In this document: positions 1-11,100 of the stretch, in pieces
How positions within the stretch are numbered: the first letter of the stretch is position 1
Layout of the letters: every line of letters starts with the position of its first letter
Assembly: GCA_001692895.1 (NCBI GenBank)
Contig: KV748232.1
Location: 124,001-188,000, forward strand
DNA length: 64,000 nucleotides
Source: Cenococcum geophilum 1.58
Lineage: Eukaryota > Ascomycota > Dothideomycetes > Gloniales > Gloniaceae
Direction of reading: 5' to 3'
Notes under the pieces: model-generated
What the model was told of the DNA's origin: nothing
The model's input: only the letters and a program-made list of their open reading frames with translations
The model's database searches: none
Position numbers and translations under genes: made by a program

Positions 1-937
1 TATTTATATAAGTCGCTCTACAAATCCTTCCTAACTTAAGAATATAAACCGCACCTCTTAATTAGTGGTTGTTATTCTATTTGCCTATATCTCTATAAGG
101 TAAGGCTTAAACTACTTAAGTGCCTTTCCTAATAAGAATAGTCCCGCATAAGCTATTTAATCTATAGGTGTTGCTAGCTTTACTCCTTCCTGCGCTACCT
201 TAAAGTGTATTTGCGTAAGAAATCCTTTAAGCTTTAATCTTTCTCCTAAGAACCTCTTAATTAATAGTAACTTAACCTTTACTACTCCTATCCCGTTAAT
301 CCTTTATTTAAGTATTGCATTGTTCTCTATTAACTAGTCAACTATCTCTTATAATTGTCCGACCGTTATAGGTTGCTATAAGTTAGTATCTGCTATATTG
401 GTGTTACCTTCTAACCTTAAAGTAGTTGCCGCCGTCAATGGCGTTGTGGTGGCTGCTTTTAGTAGCATGTTATTTAACTTCCTATATTAATACTGTAACT
501 AGGTAGTAATTATATAACGGAACCTTGTAGCAGGTACTACGGTAGGCTCGTTATTAGGCTAGGTATATAGGAATATAAGTATAAAAGTTAACAACGTAAT
601 AATAACTGGTGGAGTGGTTGCCTAATAGATTAACTCTAATTATATTCTAAGAATTACTATAAGGAAGGAACTATCTAGGTAGGGACTAAGGGTCCTTAAA
701 TACACAACCGTACTCCTATGAAATCCTTCTTATATATAATGTACGTATGCTCTATCTACTCTATTACAGATTATATAGATTACATAGATTACATAGATTA
801 CCTCACGTGACTCATACTACCATTCCTTGTCACATAGTTCTACCGGCTCCATCCTAGACCGTGCTTGTATTAATCAACTAGCTTCTTCCAACTCCTCTCC
901 AAGTAGTCATAATATCGTACTTAAAGCGTCCGTAACA
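1..937 (-). mobile_element. Ty3/gypsy element A1, 5' LTR plus gag start, cut by window edge
   Basis: Minus-strand copy of the same family as the element at 22377-38700. The part present is its 5' LTR (513-937) and the start of the internal region with the gag N-terminus (1 to about 475). The leader and first gag codons match those just inside the LTR at 22797-22900, including a block rich in Ala and Thr after the start codon. The element is a RIP-decayed fossil; the rest lies left of the window. Its right edge abuts the tyrosine-recombinase domain of element F, so it probably inserted there, but the TSD cannot be confirmed because the far end is missing. Confidence 0.85.
513..937 (-). repeat. 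LTR of element A1
   Basis: About 425 bp, ending in inverted TATAACGG / CCGTAACA, and matching the LTRs at 22377-22797, 38280-38700 and 47142-47562 over its whole length. It carries a short internal array of about 9 bp (AGATTACAT-like, 765-800) that corresponds to a GATCTGTA-type array in the other copies. Differences from those copies are mostly transitions. Confidence 0.88.
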
Positions 938-2373
938 CTTGTATTACTTGTCGGTTTTACTCTATTTAAGGCAGAATATTATCCTATTAGGTGTAAAGGT
1001 AATATTATACCAGGTAGCCTTTTTTACTAGGAAGGTTATTTGGTTCTTAAGCTCCGCCGTAGTATATATAATCTTACCTATCTATAGAAATCTAGTAAAT
1101 GCAAGGGTAAATATAGCATTAATATTAACATCTAGTAGCGATAGGCTGTGTGTTACTACCTAGGCTAGAATATCCCTAGTAATAGATTACTTGTTATTTT
1201 TTACTAAGGGAGAGATAATGGCTACTTTAGTAAGTAATTAGTGTACTATAGGATCCTTAAATACTATAATTAAGATACTATAATCTATATAGCGTAAGCA
1301 AATTGTAGAGACGTAGGCTTATAAGGTTTTAGCCTTAAGCCTACTTATCTATAGCTAGGAGGTACTAAACGCGTAGCGGGTAATCTATTTGCCTAGTTTA
1401 TACGGCTTAGCTAGGTAGGGGGAGACTCCTTTAAGTACGTAGTATAACACCCAGCTATTAACTGCTAAGGAATAGTTTATACGGGTTGCTGGCGTAAGGC
1501 CGTACTAAAGAAGGAGCGCGTAGAGGTTAGATGGCGCGTTAATATTATCTTTAAAGCTTATAGGCGGTTATAAGTAGTCTGTTAGGTTTACGGCACCCAT
1601 TAAAAACTTATTAGCTTTAGTAGTAATAAATTAAGGGCCTAGTATGGGCAGAACTAATAGATAGCCGCGGCCTGGAATTAAGATAGTATATTAGCTAAGC
1701 TATTTAAATTACCTAGGATCCACTTTACGGATATTATAATATTATAAGCTATAGTAGCTAGTATAATCTTACGGAGCGATTTATTTACTACGCCATAGAT
1801 AATAGTCTTCTTAATACCCTAGTAAACTACTATACTATCGGTGTAAATAGATAGCGCGCTATACTACTAGTTAGTAAACTATAGATTAAATACGTAAGCG
1901 ATAGCATATATCTCTTTTAGATTAATATAGTCTACTTATTAACTAGGCTTAGGTAATATGCTAAACGCCTAAGATTAAGGGAGGTTAGATATATACTACT
2001 GCTAGTTATCCTTATATTTAAGTTCCTTAAAGAAGTAAAAGCCGCCAAACCTAAACTAGGTAGAGGCGTTAGTAAAGAAATAAATATAGGTACGCTTAAC
2101 GTTGTTAATAAATAATACCCTATTACTTATAGTAAGTAGGTTAAGCTAGATATATAAGTTACTTTATAACTTAGTGCTAAATCGCCTAGGTTTATACTTA
2201 TTTACTAGAGTTTTTAGCTAAGTAGTAATAAAGATCTAGAGGAATTTAGAGTAAGATTAACTAAGTTTAATTACGTAGGCGTACTATATAAGGTAGCCTA
2301 TAAGCTACTAAGCTTAAAGGAACAATAATAAGCTGTATTAGAGTGCGGTAGTAACTTTCTTAATAGCGCGTAA
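938..2373 (-). mobile_element. DIRS/Ngaro-like YR retroelement F, 3' part: RNase H and tyrosine recombinase
   Basis: Minus-strand fossil. Reading leftwards from 2373, the translation shows an RNase H-like domain (about 2150-1600; TNAS and YTDS-like blocks, then a GNLNSLA motif) followed by a tyrosine-recombinase-like domain (about 1500-940) that ends in a motif of the form LKxSKTDK. That motif contains the first catalytic-region block of fungal YR retroelements and Cryptons. The order RT, RH, YR fits DIRS/Ngaro rather than LTR gypsy. It is split from its RT part (20145-22376) by element E1 and cut at the left by A1. It is broken and heavily mutated. Confidence 0.68.
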
Positions 2374-2771
2374 TATAAAGGCGTAAAGAGGCTTTAGGAA
2401 AGATTTAAAGGAATAAGATAAATTCTATCTAAATTTAAGGGTATATAGCTCTTGCAGAGAACAAGACATTGCGTAAAGAAGAAAAAGGAATAACATAAGA
2501 ATCTTATAATTAAATAGTTAGGGGTCTTAGTAGTTAATATATACGCATATACGCACGTACGCGTATAGTCTTTAATAGACTTTAGTAGAATCTGGTAGAA
2601 CTTAGTAGAAGTTAATTAAGCTAGTAAAATTCGGCAGAATTTAATTAAGCGTTAATTTTACTAAAACGTTCGTATTAGTAGAATTTAATTAAGTTGGCAG
2701 AACTTAGTAGAATTTATCTATTAAGTGTTTCACTAAGACATTTCTACTATAACTAGGCTAGTCCTGTTATA
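2374..2771 (-). repeat. 3' LTR of E1
   Basis: Begins TATAAAGG and ends near TGTTATA. It pairs with 19747-20144 at full length and with a shorter copy at 53395-53738. The C-rich tract just to its right is the complement of the polypurine tract. Confidence 0.87.
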
Positions 2772-3354
2772 CACCCCCCTCTTTAGCTAAAGGCTTAAAC
2801 AATTTAATATTTTAAGGCTTTTAATTTTACCGTATTTATAAGTGTTATAATTTATTTAAGTTCTTTTTAATTTTAAGCTTCCTGCTATTATTTTTCGTAG
2901 AAAAAGGAACACTAAAAGCGAGATCCGACCCATACTGTCCTATGGGGGTTCCTTTCCGTCTTATCTTGTCCGTACGGTCAAGCTAAGAGTAAGGATCTCG
3001 TCTGTTACTAATGCAGCGGCGTTACGTTGTGGCTAGAGGGCGCTTTTGAATGCGCCGTCCTTAACGCCGTTAGAACAGCAGAGTTTTCGCGGGTCTTGGC
3101 GCTCGTTAACAACATAAGGCAACTTATTAAGAACAGAGGAATGGTCTTAAAAACTACCCGACGTCTCTCTACCTAGGCACCGACCTAGGGCCACAAGCCA
3201 GCGCTTATATTTGCTAGTGGAAGCAATAGGAATCTAAGGAGACGATAGGGCACCTCTATACTTATTCCGCTCTAAGACTATACCTACAGCAAAAGCATAG
3301 GAAGAATCTCAACACCATTAACCACATTTAGCGACGTTAATCCCCCCTTTCTAC

Positions 3355-3476
3355 GCAGCGGCGTTAACCTTTCTCTAGGCGGCGACGTTAATCTAAAACG
3401 GACTAAGAAAGAGCTAGGGGCACCCTTCTCTAGGCGGCGACGTTAATCCAAAACGGACTAAGAAAGAGCTAGGATG
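3355..3476 (+). repeat. Tandem duplication in LINE 5' region
   Basis: Two near-identical copies of a unit of about 60 bp that begins CTTTCTCTAGGCGGCGACG and ends AAGAGCTAGG. Related single blocks lie just upstream (GCAGCGGCGTTA). GC content is clearly higher than in the surroundings and RIP damage looks light. It may be the remains of a LINE promoter/5' UTR array; no coding role is apparent. Confidence 0.7.
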
Positions 3477-4079
3477 AACCTATATAGGCAGGCTAGAACG
3501 GACTTAGATGCAGGTATTAGTTAAAATAAGAGGACAACAAGTTTAGTTAGTAGGCGGCTAAGGGACGGTAGCTGCGCGGCGTTAAGTTATTATAGGCCCA
3601 CGCCTATAAGACACGATCGGCCTATTATTATAAAAGCGTTATAGGTAACGCGAAGTAGCTAACGGCTGTAGGGCGTGGTATATAATAGTAGTAACGGATA
3701 ACTCTAGAAACCTTACCCCTTTACTAGGCTCTAACTCCTAGTAGACCTATCTTGGAGGAAGGATTAATACCTTGTTAATGACACTATCTATATAGCCCGA
3801 AAGGACGGATGCGCGTATCGGTTTATTTAGGTAGGGGTAGGCTATAAGGATAGGCTTATGAAGCAAATTAGGTGCATATGGGTAGGAGCTAGCTTTGTCT
3901 ACTAGCTACTACGTTAACCGTGGCAAGGAACTGGGCAAGCAGTTTAGGCAAACTTGCTATATATAGTAGTTTTATAATGCATATATATTCTAGCCTATAG
4001 ACTACTTATAGCACTCTGGCTTGTAGACGTAGCCAAAGCATGCTTTGCTATAGGCTACTACCCATAACTCGGAAGATCT

Positions 4080-5960
4080 ATAACGACGGTTGTCCTATAA
4101 AAAGAAGGTAAAGTAAATTACTTAATCCCAGGAAGCTACCGCCCTATTGCCTTAGAAAACACCCTTAGCAAGATCTTAGAAAAGGTAATAGCGGACCGCA
4201 TAGCAGACACGGCTAAGAAATACGCCCTATTACCACAGAGCTAAATAGGGGTAAGAAAGAACCGCTTAACACTATTAGCACTTACGCTACTCGCTACCAC
4301 CATTAAATCTGCATGGGCGATGCGAAGGGACTTTGTAGTATCAATACTTAGCCTAGATATTAGTGGCGCCTACGATAACGTACCCCATAAGCGTCTCCTA
4401 TACATCCTTAGGGCAAAAGGCTTCCCAGAATGGATTATATAATTTGTTTAAGGGTTTACAAATTAGAAAGAAATATTACTGGTTTTTAGCGGATACTAAA
4501 GCCCCCCTATTACAGTTATAACAGGAATACCATAAGGATCACCCCTCTTGCCTATACTCTTCCTTTTCTTTATAAGCAACTTGCTTAACTCCTTTAAGAA
4601 AGGGGCAACCTAGGGGATAGGCTTTATTAATAATACAAACCTAATTATATATGGGCTAACAGCTGCAGAGAATTGCAGAATACTAAAGAAAGCTTATAAC
4701 ACCTATATAGAATAGGCAAGACAATATAGAGTCCAATTCTTATTAGAGAAATACCAGCTAATCCATTTTATAAGAAAACATAACTAATTTGTAGATTTCT
4801 AATATATAATTCGCATCTAAGGCTTTAGGGGTTAACTAGTTTAGGGCCTAAGGGTATTAGGAGTATAGGTAGATAGTAAGCTCTAGTGGAGCGTATATAC
4901 GGCATAAGCGGCCTATAAGGGCCAAGTATAGTATATCGCATTATTTAGGATTATTAATTCTATATAGGGTCCATGCTTTTAGAGGTTACGCCTACTATAT
5001 ATAGCAGTCGTCCGGCCAACCATAACGTATAGGTCCAGTATTTGGGCCATTAGAGAATCTAAGAAAGGCCCCCCTAAGTCGCTCCTTAAACCACTCTAAA
5101 AGGTCCAAACAGCCTACCTCTGGAGTATAACAGGCGTATATAAGCGAACGGCTACAGCACTACTTAAGAAGGAAGCTAATATTTCCCCCCTACAACTATA
5201 TATTAAAGCCGCTATAATATAAAGGGCGCAAAATAAACGTAACTCTAATATTATAAAGTATATTAAGACACGCCTAAATAAACTATAAAGGGATCCTAGG
5301 GCGCCCCATAGGAGAACAAACTAATAACCCCAAAGTAGGGAAGATATATTGGAGAAACAGGTAAAGAAAGTAGAAGAAAAATAGTACTGCTTTAGAGCCT
5401 AGGCCTATATAGAGGAGAAAGGGAGACACGTAAGAGGCCAGTAAAGATAATAGTAAGAAAGAGAAAGGAGCTAAAGTAGAGCACGAAAGAACGCTAGGAA
5501 ACTATCTACCATAATACAATACTGGTTAGACCAACGCTAGAGAGGTATATGGGAGTTAAAGGTATAAAGGCTAACTAAGGCAAGAGAAACCCAAGCCGTA
5601 GCATGGTTAACGCTATAGGGGGTAAACACTTTAGGGCTCTAAGAAGGCCTAATAAAGGCAGAAAATATAATAGCAACACTCTTAAGAATAGGAATAATAG
5701 GACTAAAAGACTAGCTCTACTAGGTGGGTGTTTTAGTAGGTAGCCTAAGATGCGAATATAGCTAGCTAAAACAGACACTAAAATATATAATACTGTTATA
5801 CCCCTTACACACTAACTAAAAAGTAATGCTCTTAGTAGCTAGTATAGAGAACTATAATATACTACTCTTAATATAAAAAGGCCTTAAGGCGGTTACCTAG
5901 TGGCTTATTAGCTAAAATATACTAAACCAGTTCTGGGTTGTAAGGGAAATAGTAATAAAG
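4080..5960 (+). pseudogene. LINE ORF2 relic: reverse transcriptase and Cys-rich C-terminus
   Basis: Translation gives the classical non-LTR RT blocks in order: GSYRPIAL (about 4131-4154), LSLDISGAYDNVPH (about 4346-4387), GIPxGSPL (about 4525-4550) and GFINNTNLI (from 4620). The last block stands where F-A-D-D is expected, so both catalytic aspartates read as asparagine, as G-to-A RIP changes would produce. The thumb region TATALLKKEANISPLQLYI follows (about 5150-5215). A C-terminal CxC...QTLxxH-type knuckle remnant lies at about 5749-5800. Many TAA/TAG codons sit where Gln or Trp is expected. The gene cannot be functional. Its product would have primed cDNA synthesis at the insertion nick. 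Confidence 0.8.
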
Positions 5961-6279
5961 GGCGGGGGGGGTAAGTAATAGGCGCCCCCTAATGACTCTA
6001 CAGTGGTAGAGTAAAGTATATAATACTAGCGCGTCCGTAGGCTTATTACGGCAGCAGTGGTTCCTAAGGAGGTTAAAAAGTAAGGTAGTAGGAGCACTAT
6101 AGGTGACTCGTAGGCGCCTTATAGGCGAGTCCTAAAAGGCGGGGAGATAGATTACGGGGTTTTCTCAAATAGAGTTTTCTCCCTATATGTATATAAGGAG
6201 TAGTCCGCGTGGGCCTAATAGGGATCCAAATCAGACGTTAAGCAATGAATTATTATTATTATTATTATTATTTTTCGTA

Positions 6280-7961
6280 TATTTATATCAGGTGGCAGTT
6301 ATTTGCATTTATATTATGTCTATCTAGCTAGAGTAGGCCGTAAAGGATAGTCCTTATGGAATTCTTTTACTAAGGAAGGCTTGTTAGCCTTAATCTAGTT
6401 ATAGGTTTCTTAGGTTTATATTTTATATCCTTTTTACTTAATAAGAAGTTTAAATTATTTAGATCGTGTTTTTTATTATATATTATTAATTAAGTTAATA
6501 AAGTAAGAACTGTTACCATTGTTAACAATTATAAAAGGTAGCGGTAGCACTTCGCGAGTTAAAGGTTTACCCTTTAAAGGTTATAGTAAGCTTATATAAA
6601 ATATTTAGTATATTTTTATCTTAATTAGTAGTTTAAGTTTATAAGCGTATAGGCTTAGTTTTTTCTTAGTTTGGTATAGACCTATAAACTTTTAATTAAG
6701 TTTTTTTAAGGGCCGTTAAGTCTTTAGGTTTTATATATTTAGGTAAACTATATTACCTTCCTTAAAGTCCTATATAAGAGCTCGTTCTTTATTTATATGC
6801 TATTCTTATACTATTTAAGCGTATATTAATTTACTTTATAATAGTTCCGTTAGCTACTTTATTTAATTAGCGAAGTTATACACATTAATTAGCTAAATCC
6901 GCTTAATTATAGGTCCTATTATATTAATTTTAGGTTATAGTTTAAATCTAAGTTAAGGGTTTTATCCATAAGTTGCGTAGAATAGCATTACGCCTATTAA
7001 TTTGTTTATTGTATTATTAGCAATAAATTTAGCTAAAGGTAGCTACTTTTCCTAGTTATTTTGCAGGTAGGAGGAGTATATTTATAGGTATTATTCTATA
7101 ATCGCGTTTATAATTTTAATTTAGCCATCTATCTCCAGATAAAATGCGGTTAAGAGTTATATTTATATACTTAATTATTTATATAGGGCTTACTAGAAGT
7201 CTAAAATAAATTGGCTTCTATAGTTAGATATTATTAAGTTAGAAAGTCCGGATAGTTTAAAGATATACTTAATAAAATATTCGGCTACTAATATTGCATT
7301 AATTAAGTCTACGGGAATTATATATCGCATTTTTATAAGACAATTAATAACTACTATAATATTTATAAACTCGTTACTGCTAGGTAAGTTAACTATAAAG
7401 TTAATTAAGATATCTTGTTATCTTTATATTAGAATTGGCAACGGTTAAAGTATTCCTTATTTCTTTATATAAGAAGTCTTTCCATAAACGCACGTTCTGC
7501 ATACTTAAATATATTTTTATATATAGTCATATATTATAGGCCAGTAATACGCTTATTAAACAATCTTATAGGTCTTTATATGGCTAGGATGCCCTACTAT
7601 AGAAGAATTATATATAAATTTGAGTATCTTAAATTATAAGGGTTTGGAATTCGGAACTACTATTTTCTATTAATAGTATAATTAATTGTTATAAATATCA
7701 CATTTGGCGAGTATAATATCCTTATACTATCGTTTTCCTATTTAAATCGCTTTTATCACATCTACTATCTATACGTTATTCTTATATTTATATTCTATTA
7801 ACTTATTAATTTCTATTTCCTATTTATTAATTTCTAATTCGTTTTTATTAAGTTCTATATCTAAAAATATAGGACGTAGTTTCTTAAAACGTTTAGGGGG
7901 TAATAAAATCTGTAATTAATTTATAATCTATTCGTCTAAGGCGTTTGCGGGTAAGTCTTAT
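6280..7961 (-). pseudogene. E1 integrase and 3' region
   Basis: Minus-strand continuation of E1 between the LINE and copia C1. The translation matches the gypsy integrase core: a block resembling INFIVNLPSSNEF, then LIISNYRSQFILDF (about 7250-7190) where SDRGSQF is usual. A typical gypsy tail follows. I do not see a convincing chromodomain here, unlike in elements A and H. It is part of a broken fossil. Confidence 0.75.
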
Positions 7962-8163
7962 TATTGGGAATAAAGGCAAATGGTCACCATATGAGGCATA
8001 TTGCCGTCACGTGTGGCAAGTTGCCATCACGTGCCGCCGCGGCACTAGCGTAGTGAGGAACCTTAAGTTCCTCACCCCTTTCTTAGAATCATCAAAAAGA
8101 ACAGAACAATTATCATACTATCTACGAACCGTAGCTACGTAATATCCCCTTATATAACCAACA
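7962..8163 (+). repeat. 5' LTR of C1
   Basis: Begins TATTGGGAATAAAGG and ends ATAACCAACA. The U3 part carries repeated GTCACGTG / GCAAGTTGCC blocks and a GC-rich CCGCCGCGGCACTAGCG core that is shared by all C copies. It is followed directly by CTGATTAGTAG, the likely primer site. Confidence 0.88.
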
Positions 8164-11100
8164 CTGATTAGTAGTTAACTTTACTGTTATACTATAGAAT
8201 AGTAAGATATTCCACCAAGAAGAGATAAGCCACTATACTAGTGCTACTCGTGCTAGAGGAAGCTATCTTTTAAGGTTAGAACTGGTCCTAAACCTTAAAT
8301 AGAACTCTTCTATAAATCTAAGGATCTAAAGGCCAGAACTGGTCCTAAGCCTTTCTAAGATTACGGATTCTTACGTCTATTACGCAGAACAACACACTTT
8401 ACAAGTCTTCGCGATTTAAGGCTAGAACTAGTCCTAAGCCCTATAATCGCAAATACACGTCCAAACGCGTACTAAACAATAATCACTACGCCAATAACAC
8501 TTCCCTCCCTCTAAAAACATAGCTACGCCTACTTTAAACAATTAGGAAGACTCCTTACTATTAGGGGTAGCTTCGTACGCGAAACTTATTAATAAAAATT
8601 AGGACGAATTTACCTTTAATATAACAACTTATACCGTAAAACAAGTTAATAGCTTTCTCCTATACCATATTATATTCTACTAAAGTAGACACTATGCCAA
8701 TATACAGCTGTGGGAATATTTTAGGGAGGATTTTATAGGATGGACCGCTAACACCTGGGCACTTAGCAATGTTAATATTGTTTAGGATTTTTAAGACTTC
8801 CTCTATAGGAATGGGGTATATATTACTAAGAACGGTAACCCAATTACTAGTAATATTTAGGCCGTTATTACTAGTATAAAAGAACTAGTATAGACGGAAG
8901 CTAAGATTATATATTAACTATAGAAACCTAGAACCAACCTATATTCTTTAGAAGGCAACTTTAATTTAGAATAAAACCCCTAGAACGCTACTCTCCCACC
9001 TAAAGGTGCTCTCCTACCTAGAGGTACTCGTCCTCTACCTCCGCCGCCTCTAGCTCCTCTACTCTAGCTAACTAGTAACTCTCTATTATAAGAAGTCACG
9101 AATCTAATAAAGGTATATTTAGACAAAGAGAAGAAGTTTAAAGGAGAACTATATAATATACTTGGAGCAAAACTATAGGTCTTCTATAACTGTTATAATA
9201 AGGTTAGAATTTAATGCTACTAGTACCACTACGCTTTCTCTATTATGTTAAAGGGACGGGTAGTAATATTCTATTACAACTATATTATAGGTAAAAACTA
9301 TAGCTTTAATATAATGCTTTAGCTTATTAGAGCCCACTTTAAGACTAATAAGAATCGTTAACTTTATATATCTAAATAGCGAGAGACTATATTCTAGAGA
9401 GTTATTGCTTTTAACCCAATAAAGACTCGTTTAAAGTGTCTTTAACTACTCTTTAATAAACTCTAGAAAATCTAACGCGGACTTACTAAAACTTACTAAA
9501 ATAAGAATAGCCTAAGGGACTAGGTTATCTTAGCATGCTATAGCGTTCTTAAGTGCAACTTAGCGCTATATAAACCTATAAACACGTTTAAAGGAGTATA
9601 TGCCAAGCTACGCTTCGCTATAGGTACTGCGATGTAAATATAAGAATCTTAATAGTTCTATACTAAAAACCCTACCTAACTAAGTATTCCTAACTAACAT
9701 AATTATAACTGGACTAATTAAATATATAGTAGCCGTAGTAGGGAATATAGAAGAGGGTATAATTAATATTAACTATAAGGCAACCGTGGAGGTCCCGGTA
9801 GAGGTTTATTTTAAAGTAATTACTAAAAGAAGTGCTACGTTTATAAAAAGCCAAATTGCTAATTAACTAGACACTCCCTTAATAAGCGAAAAGAGGCATA
9901 TAATAAGTTTTGTTAAAGTATAAAAAACGTTAGAAATCGCAAGGTTACTATAGCCTACTTTTAAAGCTTCCTAGTTTAATACAAAGGCGTAGAAAACCTT
10001 AAGGGTAAGGTTAATAAGACTAAACAGCTCCTTATAGATATGGAAATTAAGGACTACTTACCTAACCAATACTTTACTAAGTATGGTAAGGTAAATGGCA
10101 TATAAACTGTCGCTGTTCTTAATAACTAATTTACGCTCTATTTTATTACAAAGTTAGATATCTTTAATAAGCCAAAGGAGAGCTCCGCGTTTTCCTTTAA
10201 CGACAGATACTTAGCAAACGTCTTCTATAGTATTATACCGGATACTAGAGCCGCAGGAGTATCTATAGCAGGAGAACCTTAAGTTCGAGCCCTTTAGTAG
10301 CTTAATAGCTCTGTTTAGATTAACCATTTAACGGCAGGCCAATACACAATTCATTTTAGTAAAGGTACTGCGATCTCTTTTAGTATAATTAGGGTTTAAA
10401 CCCCCTTAGGGTACATCACTTTTTACGTTATTCCTATAAACACTCCGTTTCTATTTTACATTAAAGATATAGATAAATTAGACGTTAGGCTTAATAACCT
10501 TAAGAATATACTTATTTAGGGAGATAATTGGGTACCTATTATACGCAAGTAGGGTTACCCCTAGTTACTCCTTTATTAACTAGAAAAGAGTATTACTTAA
10601 AGCCACTTAACTAAATTAAAATTACGCCAACTACACTGTCGTTTTAGCCACCCATCCGTTTATTAATTACTTAGGGTTCTTTAGTAAGTAGGCCATAAAG
10701 TTAAGGTTAAGGCAATTAAGCATCTTATAAAGTACTACTATTACTGCCAAATAAACTAGAAGTCCCCTAGCCAATTTAAGTTTACCCTTAAAGATAACTA
10801 CAACTTTAACTCCTATATTATTGTCAACGTTATATATCTTAGCAGTAAGCCAGTATTTTAAGTTATTAACTTTTTAACCTCCTTCTAAGCCGCACGATTC
10901 TTAAAGGATATATTAGCTAGAAACGCATAGGATACCCTTTAGTTATACTAGATTAATATCTACCTAGAATCCCCTAATTAAATCGTCTACAATATAAAAA
11001 AGAACTTCTTATCTATAGAGTTCTAATAATAGACAAAGGCAATAGCAATTAAGGTTAAGGAAGTCCCCGTTAAGGCGTATAATAGTATTAAAAAAGTAGA

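Larger units (their letters stand above)
2900..6265 (+). mobile_element. Non-LTR (LINE) retrotransposon, Tad1/I-like, short copy
   Basis: Plus-strand LINE inserted into the 3' non-coding part of E1. It is flanked by a TSD that includes TTTTTCGTA (2891-2899 and 6271-6279) and ends in a (TTA)n/(ATT)n tail at about 6248-6268. E2 carries the same E sequence without the LINE, which confirms the empty site. The copy is about 3.4 kb. It has a GC-rich 5' part (2900 to about 3960), an RT domain and a Cys/His C-terminus, but I find no ORF1 or endonuclease, so it looks internally deleted or 5'-rearranged. The clade assignment is tentative. Confidence 0.82.

Noticed and set aside
827-1163. Two overlapping small ORFs
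   Set aside because: They straddle the A1 LTR and the YR domain of F, which reads on the opposite strand.
7945-8142. Small ORF on the plus strand
   Set aside because: Lies across the 5' LTR of copia C1; it exists only because the LTR is GC-richer and less mutated.
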